64,000 nucleotides of DNA. Origin: Calditrichia bacterium. GTDB taxonomy: Bacteria; Calditrichota; Calditrichia; RBG-13-44-9; J075. The translations under genes were made by a program, and so were the position numbers. The notes beneath the pieces were generated by a model. It worked only from the letters and a program-made list of their open reading frames with translations, was not told the DNA's origin and made no database searches. Of the stretch, positions 7,263 through 16,395 are shown piece by piece (positions within the stretch are counted from its first letter, which is position 1; each line of letters begins with the position of its first letter). The stretch is taken from positions 316,321-380,320 of the forward strand of contig JANQRS010000011.1 in NCBI GenBank assembly GCA_028284445.1, read 5' to 3'.

Positions 7263-8759
7263 ATGTTCAATTACACTGACTACGATGCTCTGGGTTTGGC
7301 AGAGCTTGTCCGCAAAAAAGAAGTAACGCCGATAGAACTCCTGGAAACCGCTATAAAAAATGTCGAGACAGTAAATCCCCAGCTAAATGCCGTCATCACC
7401 GAGATGTTTGATGAAGGCCGAAAGGCTGCTTCAGGCAATATCCCGGACGGCCCATTTGCGGGCGTGCCCTTCCTGATAAAAGATCTGGTTTCGACCTATG
7501 CCGGCGCACGATTCACCAAAGGATGCAAGGGACTAGAGTCTTACATAGCACCACGCGACAGCGAGGTCATGAAACGCTACAAGCAAAGCGGTATGGTCAT
7601 CTTTGGCAAAACGAACACGCCAGAATTTGGCCTGCTTGGCGTTACCGAACCGGATGCTCACGGTCCGACCAGCACGCCCTGGGATATCACCCGAAACAGT
7701 GGTGGTAGCAGTGGTGGCTCCGGTTCGGCAGTCGGGGCAGGCATGGTTCCAATAGCCTCTGGTGGAGATGGGGGAGGGTCGCTGCGAATCCCGGCCTCAT
7801 GTTGCGGCGTGTTCGGCTTCAAACCCTCACGCGGCCGCGTTTCGACGGAGCCGGAAGGCGAGTTATGGCAAGGTGCAGCAGTTGAAGGTGTGATTACACG
7901 TTCGGTTCGGGACAGCGCAGCCATGCTTGACGTTCTCAGAGGGGCGGTGGCTGGCGAAGCATATCACATCGAGTCACCGGAGGAAGCATATCTGCAAGCC
8001 CTGCAAAAAGATCCGCGACAGCTAAAAATTGCATTTACAACAAACTCTCCTTTGGATGCCCCGGTTGATGACGCCTGCATCGCCGCTGTTCACAATGCCG
8101 CGAAGCTACTGGAATCTTTAGGGCACATTGCAGAAGAAGCGCAGCCCAAATACGACGGACTGGCATTGGCGATGTCCTATTTGATGATGTATTTTGGGGA
8201 AGTTGCAGCCGAAATTCGCAATTTGGAGCCGATGATGGGCCGCAAAGCGCGGCAGAGCGATGTTGAGTTGCTCACCTGGACCTTCGGCATGCTGGGAAGG
8301 ACGATTACCGCCGGTGATTTTGTTGCGGCAAAGCATCGCTGGAATGATTTTGCGCGCACGATGGGCACATTTCATCAGACCTATGATCTATATCTGACGC
8401 CGACTATCGCCATCCTGCCACCCAAAATTGGCGAGCTGATGCCGAACAAGCTTGAGCAGATTTCACTGAAGACCATGAACACCTTAAGGCTCGGTCGTTT
8501 GCTAAAAGCGTCTGGCATGATCGAGCAAATGGCAAAGGACGCGCTTGCAGCCATGCCCTTTACCCAACTGGCAAACCTGACCGGCCAGCCGGCGATGTCG
8601 GTGCCACTCTATTGGACGCAGGACGAACTGCCATGCGGCGTCCAGTTCATTGCTCCTTTTGGCGACGAGGCAACCCTTTTTCAGCTTGCAGCGCAACTTG
8701 AGAAGGCCCGCCCCTGGTTTGATCGCAATCCACCCGTATTCGCAGGACGCGCATCGTGA
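7263..8759 (+). CDS. Amidase signature family hydrolase
   Basis: A 498-residue cytoplasmic enzyme of the amidase signature family. The Ser-cisSer-Lys triad is complete: Lys73 in LIKDL, cis-Ser149 in NSGGSSGGS and nucleophile Ser173 in GGDGGGSLRIPA, with the normal 24-residue spacing between the serines. The length and the GGDGGGS form of the signature resemble the 6-aminohexanoate-cyclic-dimer hydrolase/NylA-like and general amidase branch rather than GatA, and no GatB/GatC partner is nearby. It hydrolyses an amide of unknown identity. The downstream CvfB-like gene starts within its stop codon (GTGA overlap), so both are co-translated. A secreted paralogue lies at 26332-27906. Confidence 0.92.
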   Translation: MFNYTDYDALGLAELVRKKEVTPIELLETAIKNVETVNPQLNAVITEMFDEGRKAASGNIPDGPFAGVPFLIKDLVSTYAGARFTKGCKGLESYIAPRDSEVMKRYKQSGMVIFGKTNTPEFGLLGVTEPDAHGPTSTPWDITRNSGGSSGGSGSAVGAGMVPIASGGDGGGSLRIPASCCGVFGFKPSRGRVSTEPEGELWQGAAVEGVITRSVRDSAAMLDVLRGAVAGEAYHIESPEEAYLQALQKDPRQLKIAFTTNSPLDAPVDDACIAAVHNAAKLLESLGHIAEEAQPKYDGLALAMSYLMMYFGEVAAEIRNLEPMMGRKARQSDVELLTWTFGMLGRTITAGDFVAAKHRWNDFARTMGTFHQTYDLYLTPTIAILPPKIGELMPNKLEQISLKTMNTLRLGRLLKASGMIEQMAKDALAAMPFTQLANLTGQPAMSVPLYWTQDELPCGVQFIAPFGDEATLFQLAAQLEKARPWFDRNPPVFAGRAS

Positions 8760-9586
8760 TTGAAATTGGCAAAATGAATCGACTCAAGGCGCTTCGCGAA
8801 GAGGACTTTGGCACTTTCTTTGACGGCGGCGATCTTGGCCGCATCCTGTTGCCTCGGCGGCACATGCTTCGCAACTATGATCCCGGAGAACGTGTCAACC
8901 TCTTCATCTATCGTGATTCGGAAGATCGCTTGATCGCTACCACCGACACGCCTCATGCCATGGTAGGCGAATTCGCTTACCTGAAGGTCGTTTCAGTCGC
9001 TGCTGCTGGCGCCTTCCTGGATTGGGGCTTGCCAAAGGATTTATTATTGCCTTTTCGCGAACAGAAGACACGGCCAAAGCCCGGTGACTCGCTCGTCGTA
9101 TACATCTATCTTGATGCCAAGACTGACCGGCTTGTTGCGTCCTCTCATCTGGAGAAGTTTATGTCAAAGTCGCCGCCAATTCTGAAAGCCGGGGATAAAG
9201 TAAACATTCTCCTGGTCGAAGAGGCGGAAATAGGATTTCGTGCCATCGTGAAACATCAATACTGGGGTATGTTATACAGTTCAGAACTTTTCTCACCGGT
9301 GTCGGTCGGCATGAGCATGCCGGCATTCGTCACAAAAGTTCGTGCCGACGGCAAGCTGGACCTAAACCTTCAGCAGCCCGGCTATCAAAAAATAGAAGGC
9401 CTCTCAGCTGAGATTCTGGATTCGTTAGATGCCAACAAGGGAAGCCTGCCACTCGGAGACAAGAGCTCACCGGAAGATATCAGAGGCTACTTTCCCGTCA
9501 GCAAAAAAACCTTCAAGAAAGCGATCGGGGCGTTATATAAGCAACGACTGATTACTATTTCGGATACGGAGATCAGGAAGAAGTGA
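8756..9586 (+). CDS. CvfB/YitL-family S1-like RNA-binding protein
   Basis: A 276-residue protein with the CvfB layout of tandem S1-like OB domains and a C-terminal winged helix. The first half has LLPRRHMLRNYDPGERVNLF and the GAFLDWGLPKDLLLP motif typical of S1 domains (about residues 85-99). The C-terminal 60 residues (EDIRGYFPVSKKTFKKAIGALYKQ) form the winged-helix end that helps bind RNA. In Gram-positive bacteria CvfB affects virulence gene expression through RNA binding; in this organism it is presumably a general RNA-associated regulator. The start is a GTG overlapping the amidase stop by 4 bases. Confidence 0.88.
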   Translation: MIEIGKMNRLKALREEDFGTFFDGGDLGRILLPRRHMLRNYDPGERVNLFIYRDSEDRLIATTDTPHAMVGEFAYLKVVSVAAAGAFLDWGLPKDLLLPFREQKTRPKPGDSLVVYIYLDAKTDRLVASSHLEKFMSKSPPILKAGDKVNILLVEEAEIGFRAIVKHQYWGMLYSSELFSPVSVGMSMPAFVTKVRADGKLDLNLQQPGYQKIEGLSAEILDSLDANKGSLPLGDKSSPEDIRGYFPVSKKTFKKAIGALYKQRLITISDTEIRKK

Positions 9587-9590
9587 CTTC

Positions 9591-9668
9591 CTAATATCCA
9601 AATTCCAACAGGAAAAATGCCAAAACGAGTGCTGATTTGGAGTTTTTCTTTTTGGAATTTGGGATTAG
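9591..9668. repeat. Long imperfect intergenic hairpin
   Basis: The outer arms CTAATATCCAAATTCCA (9591-9607) and TGGAATTTGGGATTAG (9653-9668) are complementary with one bulge. The inner parts (AGGAAAAATGCCAAA against TTTGGAGTTTTTCTT) also pair, so nearly the whole segment folds back. It lies just after the CvfB-like gene. It belongs to the same class of word-like intergenic palindromes as those at 4510 and 51722 and may act as a terminator. Confidence 0.7.
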
Positions 9669-9718
9669 TCTTTAAACCCACACCTATCAACTAACAACGA
9701 TTGTTCATCGGGGGTATT

Positions 9719-10189
9719 ATGAAAATCAAAGTGCTGATTACCAGTTTAGCTTGCCTGTTACTTTTTATGGCATTCGCCTGTGAAACGACTGCCCAGGAGC
9801 CGGGCAGCGCCGTGGAATACATCAGTTCACCGGAGGTAGCCAAGCGGAACCTGCCATTTTCAGAAGTCGTTAAAGCAGGAAACACCCTTTACCTGGCCGG
9901 GAAGCTTGGACGCGTTCCGGAAACAGGCAAGCTGGCAGAAGGCGGTATCCAGGGCGAAACGCGGCAGGCGCTGGAAAACATCAAGGCAGTTCTGGAAAGC
10001 CAGGGCGCTACAATGGACAACATCGTCAAAGTGACGGTCTTTCTGGCGGACATCGAGGAGTGGGGGGCAATGAATGAGGTATACAAAACCTATTTCAACA
10101 AGCACTTCCCCGCGCGAAGTGCGGTGGGCGCCATTGGCCTCGGCGGCGGAGCACGCGTCGAAATTGAATGTATCGCCGTTATTCCATAG
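9719..10189 (+). CDS. Exported RidA/YjgF-family protein
   Basis: A RidA-like protein with an N-terminal signal peptide (residues 1-25, MKIKVLITSLACLLLFMAFA), so it is exported, unlike cytoplasmic RidA. The family core is visible: FSEVVKAGNTLYLAGKLG, then QALENIKAVLESQGATMDNIVKVTVFLADIEEW and the C-terminal FPARSAVGAIGLGGGARVEIECIAV. The Arg of FPARSAV corresponds to the substrate-binding arginine that lets RidA deaminate imine/enamine intermediates, and the final E-x-E/C-x-A-V segment is normal. Whether it is a deaminase outside the cytoplasm is unknown. ATG 9719 has GGGGG at ideal spacing, better than TTG 9701. The LpxR-like frame overlaps its 3' end. Confidence 0.88.
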   Translation: MKIKVLITSLACLLLFMAFACETTAQEPGSAVEYISSPEVAKRNLPFSEVVKAGNTLYLAGKLGRVPETGKLAEGGIQGETRQALENIKAVLESQGATMDNIVKVTVFLADIEEWGAMNEVYKTYFNKHFPARSAVGAIGLGGGARVEIECIAVIP

Positions 10190-11453
10190 CCCGGGCGGTT
10201 CAACCCATGCGAACGTCAACACCCTCTTCCCAGTTGTCTATTTCATTGTCTGTCTGTTAAGCTTCGCGGGCTATGGACAAGACATCAGCGACTCCTACTT
10301 TTCCAATCGCCACGATGTAGGGAAATTCATTTTCGAATCGGACAACGATGCCTACCTCGGCACCGGAGATGCCCAATACACAAATGGTTTGAAGGTTGGC
10401 TGGTATTTCAGTCCACGAACGCGGCGCTCAACGCAGCGCTGGGCACGCGTTTTTGACAATCCCGGACAGAACTATTGGTTCTTTACAATTGGCCACAAAA
10501 TCTTTACGCCCAGTGAGATTGCTCCCGCTGACTGGGAGCAGTGGTTAAGTGAAGACTTTCCGCGAGATCGGCCCTATTCCGGACTGGCGTTTGGCGAAAT
10601 CGGTTATGAGCTACACTGGGACAGTGAAGCTCTTCCCAAACCATCATTTCTCCCTTTCGGACAGAGGCGATTGTCGCCACTCAACTTTCTTTTCCCAACT
10701 CTCTATTTACCATATTTCGACAAATCCGATTCACCGCCCATCACCCGCAGGCAAACGACCCTTCTGCTCGGCAAAGCCGGCAAAGGCTCCTTTGCCGGTC
10801 CAATCCAGCGCAACTGGCATAGCTTATTGAGAGACATCAGCGGCAATGACATACCGCCGCATCCGGTAGGCTGGGATTCCACAGGCGTTGAGATTGCTTC
10901 CGCAATTGCTTTTAACCTGGAAGTTACTACAGAAAGAGACATAGTGAATTGGTCGTCCGGGAACAATGATTCAAGCAATTATCCGAAGCGTGCGCTATGG
11001 CGCTATACGAAGCCGGGCGCAAAATTGTCATCAGCGACAACAGTGCGAATTGGATCCATCTATATCGACTACCAGGTTGGGCTTAATGCGCAAATTGGAC
11101 TACTGGGCGCTTTACCTCTCGATGGCCCCAACGAATCTCTGACCGGACCGCGCTCTAACCGTCCTTTTGTTTTGGGCGGCGGCAATAGCTCGGCCGCGCT
11201 CTATTTCTTTGGTGGATTTAGCGCGCGTTTCAGCGCCTACAATCGACATATTGATAACGGATTGTTTAATGATTCGCGGCCGAATGCCAAGCGCGAACTA
11301 CTTGTTTTTGAAGCGAGATCGGGAATTGTATTGCGCCAGCGCCCGCTTGAGTTTAGATTCATACTTATTCATCGAACGCTGGAAACGGAATCTTCACCAT
11401 TCGACGGGTCCTGGCATCGCTTTGGACAACTCACGGTAAGCTTCCTTTATTGA
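10164..11453 (+). CDS. LpxR-like outer-membrane lipid A deacylase
   Basis: An outer-membrane protein of the LpxR (DUF2219) family, which removes the 3'-acyloxyacyl group of lipid A. The N-terminal signature ESDNDAYLGTGDAQYTNG carries the Asn-Asp pair and the TNG loop. DRPYSGLAFGE matches the family DRPYAGW box, and GPIQRNWHSL supplies the expected catalytic His. The rest is beta-strand rich, ending in aromatic YxxxxLTVSFLY, as in 12-stranded barrels. The start is uncertain: the hydrophobic signal (NTLFPVVYFIVCLLSFAG) has no in-frame ATG close by. TTG 10164, inside the RidA gene, is used here. ATG 10207 lies in another frame and stops after 17 codons, so a one-base indel is possible. Confidence 0.8.
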   Translation: MNVSPLFHSPGGSTHANVNTLFPVVYFIVCLLSFAGYGQDISDSYFSNRHDVGKFIFESDNDAYLGTGDAQYTNGLKVGWYFSPRTRRSTQRWARVFDNPGQNYWFFTIGHKIFTPSEIAPADWEQWLSEDFPRDRPYSGLAFGEIGYELHWDSEALPKPSFLPFGQRRLSPLNFLFPTLYLPYFDKSDSPPITRRQTTLLLGKAGKGSFAGPIQRNWHSLLRDISGNDIPPHPVGWDSTGVEIASAIAFNLEVTTERDIVNWSSGNNDSSNYPKRALWRYTKPGAKLSSATTVRIGSIYIDYQVGLNAQIGLLGALPLDGPNESLTGPRSNRPFVLGGGNSSAALYFFGGFSARFSAYNRHIDNGLFNDSRPNAKRELLVFEARSGIVLRQRPLEFRFILIHRTLETESSPFDGSWHRFGQLTVSFLY

Positions 11454-12461
11454 TTGCGAGCACGGCATGGGGTAACTTCACATTCTTTTAACGGACCGCT
11501 TTTTATTGTCGGTATGCCACGCTCCGGCACCAAACTTCTGCGCTCTATTCTGAACAATCACCCTGATGTCGCCATCCCGGAACACGAGACCAACTGTCTT
11601 CCGCATTTCTACACTCAATTCAAGCAGAACCCGCAATACGATTTCGAGACGTTTTATCAGGACTTTTCGCAAACGACTTTCTTTGAGCACTTTTCTGCAG
11701 ATCATCCTGATATTGCAGAAACCTTCAAGAATAGCGTAACGGGCGCTTCCTCGCACTCTGACGCATTGTCTATGCCCTTCACGCTGCACAGTGATGCAGC
11801 AGGCGCCAAAATCTGGGGAATCAAGACCCCGCTATACCTTTTACATTTGCCACTCCTCGCCGAGGTTTTTCCCGAAGCACGCTTTCTCCACATCATCCGT
11901 GATCCGCGCGATTATAGCTTGTCGGTCAAGAAGTCATGGGGGAACCACGTATTGCGTGCAGCTCAAAAATGGCGCAACTCAGTTGGGAAATGCTGCTATG
12001 ATGGTTCCAATCTCGACCAGCTCCGCTACTTCGAGATAAAATACGAACTGCTGACGGCAACCCCGGAGGAAACTATTTCGCAGATCTGCTCCTTCCTCAA
12101 TATTCAATATGACCGCAGTATGATTGAGGCTGTCGGCGACAAAGAAAACACCGGTGATGCTCGCGGCGCATCGGTCATTTTGAAAGACAACAGCGGCAAG
12201 TGGCAGAGGCATTTATCAGAAAGAAGCAGCCAACGCATCGAGGAGATTTGCTTTGACCTGATGCGAGATCTGGGTTACCACACGACCTTTAACGGCCCAC
12301 AGCAGCGGCTCTCATCTTTTGAAGAAAATGCATATCGCTTGTATGATGGCCTCAATTTTGTCTATTTTCTTTTCAGGCATCATTCTTTCAAGGTTGCAGC
12401 AAAATATTTATTGAACAGCCGAAAGCATCTGCTAAATCGCAAAGTTGGCAAGGCAAGCTAA
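11454..12461 (+). CDS. PAPS-dependent sulfotransferase family protein
   Basis: A 335-residue sulfotransferase. The 5'-phosphosulfate loop is VGMPRSGTKLLRSIL (about residues 19-33), with Arg and Ser/Thr in the P-loop-like position. The 3'-phosphate-binding segment is IIRDPRDYSLSVKKSWG (about residues 143-159). The C-terminal region has the GKWQRHLSERSSQRIEEICFDLMRDLGY pattern of the sulfotransferase_3 group. It transfers sulfate from PAPS to an unknown hydroxyl or amine, plausibly on a glycan or lipid. Translation appears to begin at TTG 11454, immediately after the LpxR-like stop. A methyltransferase gene follows after 14 bases, so the two probably modify the same class of molecule. Confidence 0.88.
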   Translation: MRARHGVTSHSFNGPLFIVGMPRSGTKLLRSILNNHPDVAIPEHETNCLPHFYTQFKQNPQYDFETFYQDFSQTTFFEHFSADHPDIAETFKNSVTGASSHSDALSMPFTLHSDAAGAKIWGIKTPLYLLHLPLLAEVFPEARFLHIIRDPRDYSLSVKKSWGNHVLRAAQKWRNSVGKCCYDGSNLDQLRYFEIKYELLTATPEETISQICSFLNIQYDRSMIEAVGDKENTGDARGASVILKDNSGKWQRHLSERSSQRIEEICFDLMRDLGYHTTFNGPQQRLSSFEENAYRLYDGLNFVYFLFRHHSFKVAAKYLLNSRKHLLNRKVGKAS

Positions 12462-12475
12462 ACACAAGAAGACAT

Positions 12476-13294
12476 ATGAGCAACAATACAGATATGGCCG
12501 TGTATTTCTCCGGTGAGAAGCTCTACGGCGACGATTTCACTCTGGAAGATATTCAACAATGGTATGATGATGAGGCGGAAGGCTACGCCAGCCTTGGCGA
12601 CAAGAGCCGCGAGAACTACAAATACCTCTATCACAGCCTGAACGCTGTCCATGGCTTTCATCATTTACCCAAGTCTCAACACTTTGAAAGAGTGCTTGGC
12701 TTTGGCAGCGCCTATGGTGATGAAATTCAACCGCTCGCCGACCGCATTGGAGAATTGACGATAATCGATCCCTCAGACACGTTTGTCAGCACCTCAGCAT
12801 TTGGGGTGCCGATTTCTTACAGCAAGCCAAGCGTCCGTGGAGAGCTGGGTTTCAGCGACAATCATTTTGATTTGGCCTTGTCACTTGGCGTTCTGCACCA
12901 CATCCCCAATATCAGCTTTGTCCTCGGCGAACTGCATCGTTGCCTGAAGCCCGGAGGATTTGCACTGATTCGCGAGCCGGTGTTTTCGATGGGCGATTGG
13001 CGAAAGCCTCGACCTGGCCTCACAAAGCGCGAACGCGGGATTCCGCTGACAATCTTTCGCCAAATGCTCTCCGACCTGCAATTTGAAGTTGTCCGTGAAA
13101 AACTATGCATGTTTCCGCCGATACCGCGCATGCTCTCAAAGATTAGAGTCGACGCATATAACAGCCCCGTTCTTACACGTCTGGACGGTTTGGTTAGCAG
13201 CGCCTTTGCCTGGAACCTGCGCTATCACGCCGAGTCTTTCTTTCAAAAGTTGCGCCCGACTTCCTGTTATTATGTTTTAAAAAAACGCGAATAA
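12476..13294 (+). CDS. SAM-dependent methyltransferase (type 11)
   Basis: A 272-residue class I methyltransferase. Motif I is degenerate but recognisable (RVLGFGSAYGDEI, about residues 77-89), the acidic motif is TIIDPSD, and the typical type 11 stretch FDLALSLGVLHHIPN (about residues 131-145) is followed by LHRCLKPGGFALIREP. The N-terminal DDEAEGYASLGDKSRENYKYL is common in methyltransferases acting on small molecules or glycolipids. The substrate is unknown. It lies 14 bases after the sulfotransferase gene, implying a shared operon and possibly a common surface-glycan or lipid substrate. Confidence 0.85.
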   Translation: MSNNTDMAVYFSGEKLYGDDFTLEDIQQWYDDEAEGYASLGDKSRENYKYLYHSLNAVHGFHHLPKSQHFERVLGFGSAYGDEIQPLADRIGELTIIDPSDTFVSTSAFGVPISYSKPSVRGELGFSDNHFDLALSLGVLHHIPNISFVLGELHRCLKPGGFALIREPVFSMGDWRKPRPGLTKRERGIPLTIFRQMLSDLQFEVVREKLCMFPPIPRMLSKIRVDAYNSPVLTRLDGLVSSAFAWNLRYHAESFFQKLRPTSCYYVLKKRE

Positions 13295-13426
13295 CTGAAA
13301 AAGGCTTGTCCTTCTCGCATTTAAATGATAAAATTCACATTCGTTAAGCATAATCACGAATCAGATCATAATTTATCTTATCTTCCTCATACGAATATTT
13401 ACGACCACTGCTAACAGGAGATTCTG

Positions 13427-14719
13427 ATGATGCGACTACTCTCACCAGTCATCATTTTAGTTTTATTGTTTGTATTGAACTCTGTGTCCACTGCGCAGAT
13501 TCAATGCCATCTGGATTCCACCGGCCGGATACCGATCAATGATCTTGGCACTGGCACCTGGCTAGGACAGGTTGGCGGCCTCTATCCCGGTGGGACGAAC
13601 ATACGTCCGGCAAATCACACAACTGCCGGCCTAAACTTCACCAATGCGATTTTCCCAGTCGACGCCAACGGCGTGCGGGATGACATAAACGGAACCATTC
13701 TAATGATCGGTGTCGGTATGTCTAATACTCGCATTGAGTTCGAGATGTTCGAGACCTTTGTTGATACCGCCCAGAACATTCATCCTCGCCTCAAAGTGAT
13801 GTCTGTCGCCCAGGATAGCCACGATATAAATCGGGTATTAAATCCGGACCACATCTACTGGAGCAACATCAGCACCATGCTCAATGACAGTGGATTTACC
13901 GATGAGCAAGTGCAGGCAATCTGGTATAAGCAGGCTGTGGCCTGGCCCTTAGACCCGAACTACGTAACTGACACTACCTACACCGGCTACCTTGACTCTC
14001 TGGTGGCGGGCCTCAAAACACATATGCACACCATCCACAACAAATTTCCGAATTGCCGGGTGCTCTATATTTCCAGCCGTATTTATGGCGACTATATGGA
14101 AGCGGATTTTCAACTGAACCCGGAACCGTTTGCTTATTACAATGGCTGGGGCGTGAAGGCGCTCGTTGAAGCACAGATCAATGGTGATCCGGATCTGATT
14201 TATGAAGGCGTCGATGCCAATTCACCATGGATTTCCTGGGGCCCGTATATGTGGGCCGATGGCCACAATCCGCGCAGTGATGGTTTGACCTGGGATTGCC
14301 CAATCGACTTTAAAGAAGATGGCGCCCATCCCTCCGACTTTGGCGCGATGAAAGTTGCCGGTTATTTATTGGATTTCTTCAAGACGGATGAAACGACAAT
14401 TAGCTGGTTTACTGAAAACCCGTTAACCGCTGTTGAAGAGGATGCTGATCCGGTATTGATTTCGGATTTTTCGATCAGCAACTACCCGAACCCATTTAAC
14501 GGCACCACCGTTTTCACATACACGCTGCCGGAAGCCGGCAACGTTACGTTGAAGATCTACAACAATCTCGGGCAGCAAGTCCAAGTTATCCTGTCTGAAT
14601 ATCAAGCGGCCGGCACTCACAATTTACAGTGGACGGCAAATATTCCGAGCGGCATCTACTTCTACCAGCTAACTTCCGGTGAACACCGCGTAGTCCGCAA
14701 GATGGCGCTCATGAACTAA
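13427..14719 (+). CDS. Secreted SGNH-hydrolase-like protein with T9SS-type tail
   Basis: A 430-residue exported protein. Residues 1-24 form a signal peptide (ending VSTAQ). The body has features of SGNH hydrolases: a GVGMSNTRIEF segment (near residues 105-115) in the place of the GDSL block I, and DGAHPSDFGAMKVAGYLLDFF (about residues 304-324), which supplies the D-x-x-H of block V. The Ser/Asp/His triad is therefore plausible, but blocks II and III are not clear. The C-terminus (about residues 350-430) is a FlgD-like/Por-type sorting domain: NYPNPFN, LKIYNNLGQQV, GIYFYQLTSGE, then a basic end. It is expected to be exported by a type IX-like route to the surface. AGGAG precedes the first of two ATG codons. 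Confidence 0.8.
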   Translation: MMRLLSPVIILVLLFVLNSVSTAQIQCHLDSTGRIPINDLGTGTWLGQVGGLYPGGTNIRPANHTTAGLNFTNAIFPVDANGVRDDINGTILMIGVGMSNTRIEFEMFETFVDTAQNIHPRLKVMSVAQDSHDINRVLNPDHIYWSNISTMLNDSGFTDEQVQAIWYKQAVAWPLDPNYVTDTTYTGYLDSLVAGLKTHMHTIHNKFPNCRVLYISSRIYGDYMEADFQLNPEPFAYYNGWGVKALVEAQINGDPDLIYEGVDANSPWISWGPYMWADGHNPRSDGLTWDCPIDFKEDGAHPSDFGAMKVAGYLLDFFKTDETTISWFTENPLTAVEEDADPVLISDFSISNYPNPFNGTTVFTYTLPEAGNVTLKIYNNLGQQVQVILSEYQAAGTHNLQWTANIPSGIYFYQLTSGEHRVVRKMALMN

Positions 14720-14745
14720 GGACCTTTGTGGGATTTAATGCACGG

Positions 14746-14780
14746 AACCCGGTTTTCCTCAAGAGAACCGGGTTTCTTCT
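14746..14780 (+). terminator. Hairpin terminator
   Basis: A 12-bp stem (14746-14757 with 14763-14774, one G-T pair) closes a 5-base loop and is followed by TCTTCTTG. It lies 27 bases after the stop of the secreted SGNH-like gene and before the convergent symporter gene. Its AACCCGG/CCGGGTT core is similar to the hairpins at 34001 and 57823. Confidence 0.75.
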
Positions 14781-14828
14781 TGATGTCTGGTAATAGCCAG
14801 GTCACATATTTGATAGGCCGAGCGGCAT

Positions 14829-16382
14829 CTAGTGAAAAATGATATGCAGTACGGCTAAGGAGGCAGCCAGCCCGAATCCGATTAAACGGATGTCTTTCGT
14901 TTCAGCCTGAACTATATCCCGAAGTGATTTCCAACCGCCATTATTCAAACTGCCAAGGGCAAGCAACGTGAAGGCAATTAAAATCACCCACATTGCCCGG
15001 ACAAAATAATTCATATCCGGGAAAATCTGAATAATGATCAAGTGAAACGGAATCGTAGATAAGAAAGCCGCCAGCGCCAATTTACGCCTCGGAGCGACAA
15101 GGAAGGCGGCTGCGCAAATCAGCACAACAATACCGCAGTTGATGTAGTAACGCAGCTCGTTTAGAGTATGTGTGAATGCTGCCTGCGGGTTTTCAAATTT
15201 CACATAAAGCAGTACCAGACCCATCAGGATGCCGGTGAGAAGCGTGACCAGGATCGTCTTGCGTCCAGCCTGGACGATTTGGCTCTCAGAAGCATCTTTC
15301 CGCAGATATCCTTTGTAGATATCAATTGACCAGAGGGTTGCCAGCGAGTTAAACGTGGAATCTACGGTGCTCATCAAGGAAGCAAATAACGCACAGAGAA
15401 TGATTCCCTTGATGCCGACCGGCAGATAAGTGGATACGATATAGGGAAATGCCATATCCGGATCGGCCAGGGGAGAAGTGTCGCCAAGAATGCCAAACAA
15501 TGCAATTCCCGGCACAACGATCAGAACGGCCATAACGTATTTGATCAAACCGCCAACCATCAAGCCGACTTGAGCTTCTCGCAAGCTTCGGGCAGCAAGA
15601 GAGCGCTGCATAACTGTCTGATTGGCGCACCAGTAATTGATGTTTAGCAGGAAGAGTCCGAAGACGTGGGTCCAGGGAAGCTTGGGGTGATCAGCCGGCA
15701 GGTGCAAATGCATAAGCTGCGGGGTTTTCTCATATAGCTGACCCCAGCCGCCTAGATGATGAATGCTAACCAGCAGCACGACAATGCCGCCGGTAAAAAG
15801 AATGCCAAACTGAATGACGTCCGTTTTCACAACCGCACTAAGCCCGCCCATGTAGGTGTAGATGGCGGAAAACACGCCGAGGCTGATCAACAGAATGGCT
15901 ATGCGCAAGATGCGGTCTTCATGAATAAAGGTCAGATACTCACCAAAAACCAGATCTGCCGCATACGCTCCCCAAAACAATGCAGCACCAAGGGTAATGG
16001 TTGAAAACATCAACACGTTTGCCAGCGAATAAGCCAGGGCCACCTTCCGCCCCATGCGCTTTTCGATAAACTGGGTTATGGTAATGACGCGATCTTTGAG
16101 ATACAGCGGGACAAAAATGAAAGCGGCCATCAGGATTCCCTGCATGGCATTGATTTCCAGGCTGGCCTGAGCAAGGCCATAGAGATATGCCGACCCCATC
16201 ATCCCCAGGAATTGATAACCCTGAATATTGGTAGCAATCGTTGATAGGGCAATAGAGGGCCAGCGGAGATTTCGAGAGCTCAGAAAATATTCTTCTGCCG
16301 TTACTTCGCGAGCGCTCTTTCCGGAAATAGCGACAACAAACACTACAAGGAAATAGGTGGCAACGATGATCAGATCTATCAT
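14829..16382 (-). CDS. Sodium:solute symporter (SSS/SGLT family)
   Basis: A 517-residue integral membrane protein with about 14 hydrophobic segments. It matches the SSS family: an N-terminal AEEYFLSSRNLRWPSIALSTIATNIQGYQFLG (the first helix with the sodium site) and the sugar-transporter-like GGLSAVVKTDVIQ segment. WCANQTVMQRSLAARSLREAQ is the conserved region preceding the middle helices, and ALFASLMSTVDSTFNSLATL carries the Na2-site serines. The SGLT-like form suggests import of a sugar, polyol or similar solute, though this cannot be read precisely. The gene starts 13 bases after the flavin monooxygenase gene, and both are on the minus strand, so it may import that enzyme's substrate. Confidence 0.9.
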   Translation of the reverse strand: MIDLIIVATYFLVVFVVAISGKSAREVTAEEYFLSSRNLRWPSIALSTIATNIQGYQFLGMMGSAYLYGLAQASLEINAMQGILMAAFIFVPLYLKDRVITITQFIEKRMGRKVALAYSLANVLMFSTITLGAALFWGAYAADLVFGEYLTFIHEDRILRIAILLISLGVFSAIYTYMGGLSAVVKTDVIQFGILFTGGIVVLLVSIHHLGGWGQLYEKTPQLMHLHLPADHPKLPWTHVFGLFLLNINYWCANQTVMQRSLAARSLREAQVGLMVGGLIKYVMAVLIVVPGIALFGILGDTSPLADPDMAFPYIVSTYLPVGIKGIILCALFASLMSTVDSTFNSLATLWSIDIYKGYLRKDASESQIVQAGRKTILVTLLTGILMGLVLLYVKFENPQAAFTHTLNELRYYINCGIVVLICAAAFLVAPRRKLALAAFLSTIPFHLIIIQIFPDMNYFVRAMWVILIAFTLLALGSLNNGGWKSLRDIVQAETKDIRLIGFGLAASLAVLHIIFH

Positions 16383-16395
16383 TCAGTAAGTTCCA

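Noticed and set aside
10207..10260. ATG 10207 as the start of a small gene
   Set aside because: It stops after 17 codons; kept only as evidence for a possible indel in the LpxR-like start.
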